Positions 1 through 5,467 of a DNA stretch of 5,467 bases are shown here, piece by piece (position 1 is the stretch's first letter; every line of letters starts with the position of its first letter). The stretch is from Thermoanaerobaculia bacterium. Lineage in GTDB: Bacteria; Acidobacteriota; Thermoanaerobaculia; Multivoradales; JAHEKO01. The stretch spans positions 1 to 5,467 of the forward strand of contig JARFQS010000638.1 of the NCBI GenBank assembly GCA_029287645.1, written 5' to 3'. Below the pieces are notes generated by a model, which ran no database searches, had not been told where the DNA came from, and worked only from the letters and a program-made list of their open reading frames with translations. A program made the translations under genes and the position numbers.

Positions 1-25
1 GCTCGGAGATGTGTATAAGAGACAG
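1..25. other. Nextera/Tn5 sequencing adapter remnant (artefact)
   Basis: The first 25 bases match the 3' part of the Nextera read-2 transposase adapter. Bases 7-25 are the complete 19-bp Tn5 mosaic end, AGATGTGTATAAGAGACAG, and bases 1-6 (GCTCGG) are the adapter bases that precede it. This is library-preparation sequence left on the end of an assembled contig. It is not part of the organism and should be trimmed before any reading of the adjoining gene. Confidence 0.97.
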
Positions 26-963
26 GCATTGGTCAGAGCATCTGGAGCAGCATCGGACTCTCGCAGCCGTGCTCCGACAACGATGAGACCCCGAAAAATT
101 TCCGGGTGTTCGAGAGCGAGCCCGTACGCCAGGACACCGCCCTCGGAGTGCCCCATGAGAAAGACCTTGTCACGATCGACCGGCAGCTCGTGTTCCACAT
201 GGTCGATGGCGGCCAGAACGAAGTCCCGGCTGATTTCCTGCTCCCGCAGTTCGATTCCCTTGCTACGCAGCGCGCGATCGCCGGCTGAAGAATTCGCGTC
301 CAACACCTCCTTATAAAGCCACGGCGCCGGGTACCACGAGTAGCCGTGGCCGCGCTCGAACGGAATCGGGTATGGGCCGTAGGGTGCGCAAACGATCGCT
401 TCGAGGGAACTCGCGACCCTTTCGAAGAGGCCCACGTAGTTTTCAGGATTTGCACCATGCCCGTGGAGAATCATCACCAACGGGTACTTCCTGTTCTTCT
501 TCATGTTTTTCGGGGGCACAACGCGAATGGCACCGAGCACCGGCGCCTCGAAGTAACCCGGAACACCGCGGAGCCGACGGATTCGTTCCGCGTCGGATAC
601 CAGACGGTCGATCAGCGCTCGTCCCTTCCGAGATTCGCGAAGGGATTCCAGATCGGGATCAGATTGCAGCAGCTCCAAGTCCTTCATTCCAGCGTTGTAG
701 GCCTCTTCGAGACGCAACGCCGCCGCGTCCAGCTTGCCGGTGCGGCTGTAGCAACAGGCGAGATTGTAAAGAGCGGCTGGCTGCCCGGGGCTTCGTTGCA
801 GGAGCTCTTGCCAGAGCTCCACGGCCTTCGCATATCGGCCTGCCCTCATCTCATCGAGTGCACGTTGTTCAATCTGTCCGGATGCCGCCGCCAATCCCTC
901 ACCCAGGAGCACCGAGCAGAGCGCAGCCACGACAACCCCCGCCACGATCCATCTCCTCATCAT
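26..963 (-). CDS. Exported TPR-containing alpha/beta hydrolase (esterase/phospholipase-like), 3' end truncated
   Basis: An open frame of 312 codons runs from ATG at 963 to the adapter junction without a stop, so the C-terminus is missing. Residues 1-27 form a signal peptide: MMRRW, then a hydrophobic run, then a likely cleavage near GLAAA/SG. Residues 30-95 are TPR-like (AGRYAKAVELWQELLQRSPG, then ALYNLACCYSRTGKLDAA). They are followed by a DPDLESLRESRKGRALI segment typical of the end of such TPR units. From about 158 an alpha/beta-hydrolase domain begins: strand PLVMIL, oxyanion motif HGHG (167-170), and nucleophile elbow GHSEGG with Ser273. The catalytic Asp and His would lie in the missing part. 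The family includes carboxylesterases, phospholipases and feruloyl-esterase-like enzymes; the substrate cannot be told. The start is supported by GGAGGAGG just upstream; a second ATG follows directly at 960. The protein probably acts in the periplasm or outside the cell. Confidence 0.88.
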
Positions 964-966
964 TGG

Positions 967-974
967 CCTCCTCC
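967..974 (-). promoter_or_regulatory. Strong Shine-Dalgarno of the TPR/hydrolase gene
   Basis: Read on the minus strand the sequence is GGAGGAGG-CCA-ATG-ATG. This purine-rich stretch complements the 16S rRNA 3' end. It fixes the start at the ATG pair at 963/960 rather than at a later internal ATG. Confidence 0.75.
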
Positions 975-1022
975 TTCACCCAGTGCGATACGCGAGCCCG
1001 GCCCCCGTGTTTACCGTGGACG

Positions 1023-1038
1023 CCAGATTTCCATCTGG
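1023..1038. repeat. Short inverted repeat in the 5' leader of the hydrolase gene
   Basis: CCAGAT (1023-1028) and ATCTGG (1033-1038) form a 6-bp perfect inverted repeat around a 4-base centre, about 60 bp upstream of the hydrolase start codon. It could be an operator or a small mRNA hairpin. It is short enough to be chance, and I found no convincing -35/-10 pair next to it. Confidence 0.3.
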
Positions 1039-1062
1039 GATTCACGTGGGTGCGTAACAAGC

Positions 1063-1110
1063 GCCAGGTCCGCAGTTCTGTAGTTATCGAGCCGTAACTG
1101 CGGACCTGGC
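1063..1110. repeat. Palindromic element with 15-bp perfect arms
   Basis: The left arm GCCAGGTCCGCAGTT (1063-1077) and right arm AACTGCGGACCTGGC (1096-1110) are exact reverse complements separated by an 18-base loop. The element lies between two divergently transcribed genes, so it is not a terminator for either, and no T tract follows it. The size and shape fit a REP-like or IS200/RAYT-type mobile hairpin; a regulatory cruciform is the alternative. The loop carries GTAGTTATC, also found in the repeat block at 3329-3455. Confidence 0.7.
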
Positions 1111-1148
1111 ACTGAAGCATGGGCACACATGCAATGTAAAGTTATGAA

Positions 1149-1676
1149 GTGATACATGGTGCCCAAGGCAAGATCACCGTGGCCGCCGCTGTTGTGGTGC
1201 TATTCGCAACCAGCTGCCACGCACCGATGACCGACCTCGAGCTGCTGGCTCATATCGAGGAGTTCGAGATGGCGACACACGGTCAATCCCGCGAGACGGT
1301 GCAATCGCTGTTGCGCACCCACGCCCACAGATTTTTGAGGCAGAGGATCTCCGTGAGATCGGCGGTCGTCGCGAGTACCTATACCAGGGACAACGCATCG
1401 AACATCTACTTCGGTGTGAACTATGACCCGAGCGATCATCTCTTCCTGAGCGAGCTCGATCCGTCGCTCCACGAGTCACTCGAGAACCACCGTTTCTGGG
1501 TATCGGTGGCCAGAACATACCCCTCGCGCCAGATGAGCTTTGAGCTCCCGGTCGACGAGCAGACATTCGAACGGCTGCAAAAGGGAACGCAGATCGCCTT
1601 TTCTTGCCAAATCGCCGCCCTCATTCGCGGCAAAAGTGTCTACTGTGCCCCCACCGGTATCGTTTTGAGCCAGTGA
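1149..1676 (+). CDS. Hypothetical small exported protein, possible lipoprotein
   Basis: This 175-residue frame begins with GTG at 1149 and ends with TGA. I do not recognise a family. Residues 1-23 look like a signal peptide (GKITVAAAVVVLFATSC). ATS-C at residues 20-23 resembles a weak lipobox, since Ala rather than Leu is at -3, so lipid attachment at Cys23 is possible. The rest is a soluble mixed sequence with an acidic helix-like stretch (DLELLAHIEEFEMATHGQSR) and a later part rich in aromatics. G or C at most third positions supports genuine coding. The start is uncertain: there is no strong ribosome site, the nearby ATGs at 1144 and 1156 are in other frames, and an in-frame GTG at 1179 is an alternative. 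It is the only plus-strand gene here and is bordered on both sides by repeat-like DNA, which hints at an inserted accessory gene. Confidence 0.65.
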   Translation: MIHGAQGKITVAAAVVVLFATSCHAPMTDLELLAHIEEFEMATHGQSRETVQSLLRTHAHRFLRQRISVRSAVVASTYTRDNASNIYFGVNYDPSDHLFLSELDPSLHESLENHRFWVSVARTYPSRQMSFELPVDEQTFERLQKGTQIAFSCQIAALIRGKSVYCAPTGIVLSQ

Positions 1677-1699
1677 CCTGATTGGTTCCTCCGCCCTAT

Positions 1700-1790
1700 G
1701 CGTGTTGTGAGGTCATCTAGGGTGTCACCGATGTTTTTCATGGGCAACAATGGTGCAATGGTGAACGTGGTACCCATGATGTCACGGTAT
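1700..1790. repeat. Convergent intergenic region, possible degraded insertion-sequence end
   Basis: The gap between two convergent genes contains the related words GGTGTCACCGATG (near 1721-1733) and CATGATGTCACGG (near 1775-1787). It also has a 7-bp inverted repeat, TCATGGG (1738-1744) with CCCATGA (1773-1779). Multiple degenerate TGTCACCGATGT-like boxes recall the terminal regions of IS21/IS481-type elements, but no transposase or clear element boundary is visible. It has no hairpin plus T tract that would make a standard terminator. This is a resemblance from memory only. Confidence 0.25.
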
Positions 1791-3119
1791 CTAACCCTGT
1801 CGGTACGGATGCCGTTCTTCGACCCCCTCATGAAGGCTGACGGCCGCAACCACGTCACCCCTTTCGTTGCGTTCGAAAGTGACGAGAACTCCCTCCATCC
1901 CGTCGAGGACAAAGCGGTCATCGCCGATCGCGATCATGGGAATCTCCAGGTTTCCTCCGAAGAGCAGGACGAGGTTTTCATCTTTGGCGATGACCCGGTG
2001 CGGCCCGTAGCTACCCACATAAGCCTGGATCTCGGTTGCATCGAGCCGGATCGGATCGACCTGGCTTTTGACGCTGGCTCGAGTCAGCTCCAGTTCTTGC
2101 CTGCGCTGAGCATCCTCGGTCATACCTGCGATCATCTTCAGCGCCTCGAGGTGGGCGGTGTCGAGGGCCCGATCAGCCGCAACCTCGATGTCGGGTTCGA
2201 CACCGGTGCCCTCCCAGTTGGTTCCGGTAATCGGGTTGATGGCTCGCCCGAACGGCAATGAGACGGCCATCGGATATCCCTCGACACGGAAGCGCTCGAC
2301 CGGATGGGCGCCACCGCGGGTGGGTTCACCGACGATCGTGGCCCGCCGCAAGTGCTTGAGGTTGTAAGCGAACTCCTCGGCGGCGGAAAAGGTGAGCCCT
2401 GACGTCAGGACAATCACCGGCACCTCCGATCGGCGTTTGCCCTGGATGTCAGCCTGAGTCCAGAACTCCTTTGTGATGTCTCTTCTTCGGATGTAAAAGC
2501 TGTTGAGATGCGTCGGTTCTTCGAAGAGGTAGCTCGATATCAGCTGGATCATCGAGGGTGACCCCCCGCCATTTTTCCTCAGGTCGAAAATCATGGCATC
2601 GGCATTGGCAAGAAAGGCCATGGCCGCGATCGCGGTCTCGCCAGCTAGGCTGGCATCGATGAATGCATCGAGTCGCAGGTAGCCGATATTGCCTTCCAGC
2701 AGCTCGAGCCTACGGAAGCCGTAGTTGAGCCGCGGAAGCTTCTCCAGCATCCGCTTCTCTTCCTCGGCTTGCGGCGCCGTGCCCGGTTCGGACGGCGGCA
2801 GCGGCGCGAAATCCACGTGCAGGTGGAGATCACTGCGCACGCTGTGGAGATCCTGATTGAGCAGGTTGCAGAAAACTGGGACGTCGGTCGTATCGTCGTA
2901 GGCACCCGACTCGAGCTGCTCGGCGAGCCGCTGCGCCATCACCTCGGCGTCTTTCGGAAAGACGTATGTTTTGAGCAGCGCGTTGCTGATCTGATCGATG
3001 ATGGCTGCCCGGTCGTCACCAGTCAACGCTGGTAGCTGTTGAGCTTCAGCCAACAAAGGGCTTGTGAGGGACAGAATCAACCACAAGATGATGCCAAAAG
3101 ACGTTTTGAAATTCTTCAT
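1791..3119 (-). CDS. Secreted S41-family peptidase (IRBP/tail-specific protease type)
   Basis: The protein has 442 residues. Residues 1-27 are a signal peptide (MKNFK, hydrophobic core, cleavage near AEA/QQ), so it is exported. Residues 30-105 match the helical N-terminal domain of IRBP-like S41 proteins (AIIDQISNALLKTYVFP, later DLHSVRSDLHLHV). The TSPc catalytic core follows with GNIGYLRLDAF (143-153), DLRKNGGG (179-186) and LTSGLTFSAAEEFAYNL (238-254), where Ser245 is the expected nucleophile. GEPTRGGAHP (264-273) has Gly-Gly where CtpA/Prc enzymes carry the catalytic Lys, as in the IRBP-like branch. Residues 358-435 form a beta-rich C-terminal domain (AYVGSYGPHRVI). The start at 3119 is chosen because GGAG lies 6 bases upstream and the signal peptide begins there; an in-frame ATG at 3179 would add 20 charged residues before it. 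Likely role: degrading peptides outside the cytoplasm. Confidence 0.92.
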   Translation of the reverse strand: MKNFKTSFGIILWLILSLTSPLLAEAQQLPALTGDDRAAIIDQISNALLKTYVFPKDAEVMAQRLAEQLESGAYDDTTDVPVFCNLLNQDLHSVRSDLHLHVDFAPLPPSEPGTAPQAEEEKRMLEKLPRLNYGFRRLELLEGNIGYLRLDAFIDASLAGETAIAAMAFLANADAMIFDLRKNGGGSPSMIQLISSYLFEEPTHLNSFYIRRRDITKEFWTQADIQGKRRSEVPVIVLTSGLTFSAAEEFAYNLKHLRRATIVGEPTRGGAHPVERFRVEGYPMAVSLPFGRAINPITGTNWEGTGVEPDIEVAADRALDTAHLEALKMIAGMTEDAQRRQELELTRASVKSQVDPIRLDATEIQAYVGSYGPHRVIAKDENLVLLFGGNLEIPMIAIGDDRFVLDGMEGVLVTFERNERGDVVAAVSLHEGVEERHPYRQG

Positions 3120-3125
3120 CGGAGG

Positions 3126-3129
3126 CTCC
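3126..3129 (-). promoter_or_regulatory. Shine-Dalgarno deciding the S41 peptidase start
   Basis: GGAG on the minus strand is 6 bases upstream of the ATG at 3119. The alternative in-frame ATG at 3179 has no such sequence before it and would place charged residues ahead of the signal peptide. Confidence 0.6.
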
Positions 3130-3191
3130 GTTCTGTTGGGGTCGCCACGACGGCGGCGGTTCCATATGAGGGCATCCATTTATATTGATGC

Positions 3192-3203
3192 TCGATATAT
3201 CGA
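3192..3203. promoter_or_regulatory. Palindromic operator-like site 1 (TCGATATATCGA)
   Basis: A perfect 12-bp palindrome lies just downstream of the predicted transcription start of the S41 gene, a usual position for a repressor site. A related half-site, TATATTGA, is at 3181-3188. AT-rich inverted repeats of this size are bound by dimeric winged-helix repressors (PadR or GntR type, for example). No regulator gene is in the window, so the protein is unknown. Confidence 0.55.
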
Positions 3204-3213
3204 CACTCTATAT

Positions 3214-3242
3214 AACGTAGGTCGATATATCTCCGCTGTCAA
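3214..3242 (-). promoter_or_regulatory. Sigma70-like promoter of the S41 peptidase gene
   Basis: On the minus strand a perfect -35 box TTGACA (3237-3242) is followed after 17 bases by TACGTT (3214-3219). The latter keeps the most conserved -10 bases (TA at the start, T at the end). Transcription would start near 3207, giving a leader of about 88 bases. The -10 match is only partial; a TATATA at a longer spacing overlaps just downstream. Confidence 0.55.
3222..3233. promoter_or_regulatory. Operator-like site 2 (TCGATATATCtc)
   Basis: This site repeats the first ten bases of site 1 exactly (TCGATATATC) with an imperfect right end. It lies inside the -35/-10 spacer of the predicted S41 promoter. 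Its centre is 30 bp from that of site 1, close to three helical turns, so two bound dimers would face the same side of the DNA. Confidence 0.5.
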
Positions 3243-3328
3243 GTCATGTGGCCCGAAAAGAAGGTGCCACCCATCCTACCCACCAAGGGTCGCACCCACC
3301 CACGTCGTCTCACCGTTCGGCAATTCTT

Positions 3329-3374
3329 CTTTGGTGCCACTGATAACAACCCTTTGGTGCCACTGATAACAACC
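3329..3374. repeat. Two exact tandem copies of a 23-bp unit
   Basis: 3329-3351 and 3352-3374 are identical 23-bp units that contain GGTGCCACTGATAACAACC. The identity stops sharply on both sides (T/C at 3328/3351, C/T at 3352/3375). The region is non-coding and lies downstream of the S9 peptidase gene and upstream of the S41 promoter. Confidence 0.9.
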
Positions 3375-3430
3375 TAACAACTTGACCCTCCGGCGACGTT
3401 GAAGATGTGAGGTAGTTATCAGTGGCACCA
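3355..3430. repeat. Long imperfect hairpin, GGTGCCACTGATAAC family
   Basis: TGGTGCCACTGATAAC (3355-3370) is the exact reverse complement of 3415-3430. Beyond an A-A mismatch four more base pairs form (3372-3375 with 3410-3413), leaving a loop of about 34 bases. The identical upstream copy at 3332-3347 can pair with the same arm, so two alternative stems are possible. The hairpin would be in the 3' tail of the S9 peptidase transcript. No T tract follows on that strand, so it looks more like a REP-type mobile element or RNA-stabilising hairpin than a rho-independent terminator. Confidence 0.75.
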
Positions 3431-3455
3431 TTTAGCAGCACCATTTAGCACCATT
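3425..3455. repeat. 13-bp tandem repeat GCACCATTTAGCA, two copies plus a partial
   Basis: GCACCATTTAGCA occurs at 3425-3437 and again at 3438-3450, and a third partial copy GCACCATT spans 3448-3455. The first copy begins inside the right arm of the hairpin, which suggests slippage or serial duplication of the end of that element. Confidence 0.8.
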
Positions 3456-3514
3456 CAAAGAAAGTTGGAAAGTTTCTCCTGGCACCGATACGGAATGCGC
3501 CGCCAATCGATGTG

Positions 3515-5467
3515 CTACAGGCTCCCAGGGTCTTCTGTTTCCGCCTGTTCCTGGTCGTCTTCTTCGTCCAGGTTGATGGGCAATTCGATCTCCTCGCCCC
3601 AGATGTGCTTCCCGAACCATTGCCAATTGTGCCACTGGGCGGCGAGCCGTTCCTTCGGCTTGGTGATGCCGTGGCCGAAGCCCTTGTACACGATCAGCTT
3701 CGAATCAACACCGGCATCCTGCAGTCCCTGGTAGAGCTCGTAGGCGTTGGAGATCGGCACACGCCGATCGAACTCGCCGTGTTGGATGAGGGTCGGCGTC
3801 TTCGCCTGATTGATGAAGGTCATGGGCGATGTCTTGGCGTAGATCTCTCGATCCTCCCACGGCGTTGCCTTCAGGTACTGGCGGGTAAACGGGTGGATGT
3901 CCGTGCTCACGTAGTAGGTGATCCAATTCGAGATTCCTGCCCCGACCGAGATCGCAGCAAAGCGGTCGGTCGTGGTCGTGAGGAAGGCCGAGATGTAGCC
4001 GCCCTGGCTCCAGCCCATGGCTCCCACACGCTTCGGATCGACGATCCCCTGGTCAACGAGGTGGTCGACTCCGGAAAGCACGTCCCATGCGTCCCCGACG
4101 CCCAGATTGCGGACATTGAGCGACCGGAAGGCCTCGCCGTAGCCGGCTGAACCGCGATAGTTGGGACGCAGCACCAGCGCGCCCTTGGCAAGCCACTGAT
4201 TTGCCGGATACACGTGCCGTTGAACCGGCGTCGGCGAGTCGACGCCGGTCGGACCGCCGTGGATGATGACGAGCAACGGGTACTTCCGCGACGGGTCGAA
4301 GTCGTCGGGTTTGTGGAGCACCCCTTCGATCATCGTGCCGTCCTGGCTCTCCCAGGAGATCACTTCGCTGGATCCAAGTTGCCAGCCTTCGATCTGCGCC
4401 GTCATTTCCGTCACGGGCTCGGGCCGAAACGGCTCGGTTGATGAACGATAAACCTCGTTCAACGTCGAGGCCGTACGACCCACGAGGGCGAGCTCGCTGC
4501 CATCTGCCGTGAAATCGATTGAATAGATGCGATCCGGGTCGGCGGCGAACACGTCGGTGTGGCCCGTGTCTGGGTCGACCCTCCAGACGGGTCGATTCGT
4601 CCGATTCCACCCCATCAGGAAGATACCTTCACGTGTCCACGCCCTGATGAACGGTTTCTCGTCCAGATCCTGTGCGATTTGCCTGGGCTCGCCACCTTCG
4701 ACTTGGACCACGAAGAAGAGCGCGTTCGCGTGGAAGGCGGAGCCGATGTCGGGCCCAGTCGCCTGATAGGCGATGAAGCGACCGTCCGGTGACCAGGTGG
4801 GGTCGCCTTCGGATCCTTCCAAAGTAACGAGAGGCGTGATCTCTCCGCTTTCCACATCGAGAATCGAGATGTCAGACCTCATCCACGAGTTCCTCAGCGA
4901 ATCTGGTTGATGCGCGAATGCGATCTTCGTTCCATCTGGTGACCATGCGAAGCCCGAAACCGTGAAGTCTTCACTTTCGGTGAGCCTCTCGGCCTCGACC
5001 TCCTTGGGCTGATCGGGCAGCTCGACGATCCAGAGGTGGCTCATCCGGTAGTCGGCGTCCTCCACAGCGAAGGCGCCGAACTCTTCTTTCTTTTTCTTAT
5101 CGGCTTCACTTTCCTTTTCGGTTTGAGTGAAGGCGATGCTTTTCCCGTCCGGCGCCCACTCGAAGGCCCGCACGCCCTCCGCCGCCTTCGTCAGCGCCCA
5201 GGCTTCTCCGCCGTTGATGCTCATCAGATGAACCTGACGCTTGTTGCCGCGGTCTGCGGCGAAGGACAACCACTTGCCGTCGGGCGACCACTTGGGGCTG
5301 TCCCACTGATAGGGTCCACCTCCGTACTGGGCGCTGCTTCCGTCCTTCGTGCGCGTCAATTGAACCGCCTCCTGCCCCTCCCTCATCAACCAGATCTCGG
5401 TATCGTAGCGGTTGGCTTCCCAGTCTGCGCTCGTCACCGTATATGCGATGGCGTTGCCGTCCGGCGA
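3515..5467 (-). CDS. S9-family peptidase (prolyl oligopeptidase/acylaminoacyl-peptidase type), 5' end beyond window
   Basis: 650 residues are visible. The frame is still open at 5467 (SPDGNAIAYT precedes the GTG at 5437), so the start, and any signal peptide, is outside. The first ~350 residues are a TolB/DPP-like beta-propeller with repeated SPDG or APDG motifs (WSPDGKWLSFA, WAPDGKSIAFT, WSPDGTKIAFA, WSPDGRFIAYQ). A charged Lys/Glu-rich insert sits near 118-130. The C-terminal alpha/beta-hydrolase domain has HGGP (oxyanion region, 403-406), NYRGSAGYG (436-444), and nucleophile Ser487 in GWSQGGY. The acid is Asp567 (HGEFDRRVP) and the base His599 (GFGHG), so the triad is complete. The family cleaves short peptides, removing dipeptides or acylated residues. 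The tail is strikingly acidic (DEEDDQEQAETED). It is on the same strand as the S41 peptidase but 395 bp upstream and not obviously co-transcribed. Confidence 0.95.
   Translation of the reverse strand, partial: SPDGNAIAYTVTSADWEANRYDTEIWLMREGQEAVQLTRTKDGSSAQYGGGPYQWDSPKWSPDGKWLSFAADRGNKRQVHLMSINGGEAWALTKAAEGVRAFEWAPDGKSIAFTQTEKESEADKKKKEEFGAFAVEDADYRMSHLWIVELPDQPKEVEAERLTESEDFTVSGFAWSPDGTKIAFAHQPDSLRNSWMRSDISILDVESGEITPLVTLEGSEGDPTWSPDGRFIAYQATGPDIGSAFHANALFFVVQVEGGEPRQIAQDLDEKPFIRAWTREGIFLMGWNRTNRPVWRVDPDTGHTDVFAADPDRIYSIDFTADGSELALVGRTASTLNEVYRSSTEPFRPEPVTEMTAQIEGWQLGSSEVISWESQDGTMIEGVLHKPDDFDPSRKYPLLVIIHGGPTGVDSPTPVQRHVYPANQWLAKGALVLRPNYRGSAGYGEAFRSLNVRNLGVGDAWDVLSGVDHLVDQGIVDPKRVGAMGWSQGGYISAFLTTTTDRFAAISVGAGISNWITYYVSTDIHPFTRQYLKATPWEDREIYAKTSPMTFINQAKTPTLIQHGEFDRRVPISNAYELYQGLQDAGVDSKLIVYKGFGHGITKPKERLAAQWHNWQWFGKHIWGEEIELPINLDEEDDQEQAETEDPGSL

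Noticed and set aside
801..820. GGAGCTC/GAGCTCC inverted repeat
   Set aside because: A 7-bp repeat inside the coding sequence of the TPR domain, explained by Glu-Leu and Leu-Trp codons; no reason to see a regulatory role.
346..1097. Two long plus-strand open frames (about 245 and 241 codons)
   Set aside because: They lie antisense to the TPR/hydrolase gene, whose minus-strand frame has a signal peptide, a strong ribosome site and clear motifs. Their translations are Arg/Pro/Ser-rich shadow sequence.
1640..1777. Possible 45-residue minus-strand gene starting MGTTFTIAPLLPM
   Set aside because: No ribosome site, overlap with the end of the plus-strand gene, and the sequence fits a degraded repeat or IS end better.
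1698..2261. Plus-strand open frame of 187 codons
   Set aside because: Antisense to the 3' half of the S41 peptidase gene and without recognisable motifs or a ribosome site.
3120..3179. ATG at 3179 as start of the S41 peptidase
   Set aside because: It would put 20 charged residues before a clear signal peptide and lacks a Shine-Dalgarno; the ATG at 3119 has one.
3355..3430. Rho-independent terminator for the S9 gene
   Set aside because: The stem is strong but the loop is about 34 bases long and no T tract follows on the minus strand.
3512..4150. Plus-strand open frame of 212 codons
   Set aside because: Antisense to the catalytic domain of the S9 peptidase, so explained by codon bias on the opposite strand.
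5435..5437. GTG as start of the S9 peptidase
   Set aside because: The frame continues upstream to the window edge with SPDGNAIAYT, a typical propeller motif, so the true start lies outside.

Overview
The window looks like one end of a contig from an environmental (metagenomic) bacterium. Bases 1-25 are not genomic: they match the end of the Illumina Nextera read-2 transposase adapter, including the complete 19-bp Tn5 mosaic end, so biological sequence starts at base 26. The rest is moderately GC-rich. It encodes secreted hydrolases and peptidases of the kind that are abundant in Acidobacteriota and similar soil or sediment phyla (S41 peptidase with an IRBP-type N-terminal domain, S9 peptidase with a propeller, TPR-containing esterase). 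No marker gene fixes the phylum, so this placement is a weak inference.

Layout: (1) 26-963, minus strand: an exported TPR plus alpha/beta-hydrolase protein whose C-terminus is cut off by the contig end. (2) 964-1148: a divergent intergenic region with a 15-bp perfect inverted repeat. (3) 1149-1676, plus strand: an unrecognised small exported protein, possibly a lipoprotein, and the only plus-strand gene. (4) 1677-1790: a convergent gap that resembles a degraded insertion-sequence end. (5) 1791-3119, minus strand: a secreted S41 peptidase. (6) 3120-3514: a 395-bp intergenic region in two parts. Next to the S41 gene is a sigma70-like promoter with two TCGATATATC operator-like sites exactly 30 bp apart. 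Next to the S9 gene is a block of tandem and inverted repeats built on a GGTGCCACTGATAAC core. (7) 3515-5467, minus strand: an S9-family prolyl-oligopeptidase-type peptidase whose N-terminus lies beyond the right edge.

The three recognisable enzymes lie on the same strand and are all peptidase or esterase types. The two that show their N-termini have signal peptides, which suggests breakdown of peptides and esters outside the cytoplasm. They are probably not one transcript: the S41 gene has its own apparent promoter and the hydrolase gene is separated by the oppositely oriented small gene. The most interesting non-coding signals are the paired operators in front of the S41 gene and the two palindromic repeat elements (1063-1110 and 3329-3455). 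These elements share a GTAGTTATC word and GTGCCA-type ends and may belong to one family of small dispersed elements. I see no clear evidence for a new multi-gene system.
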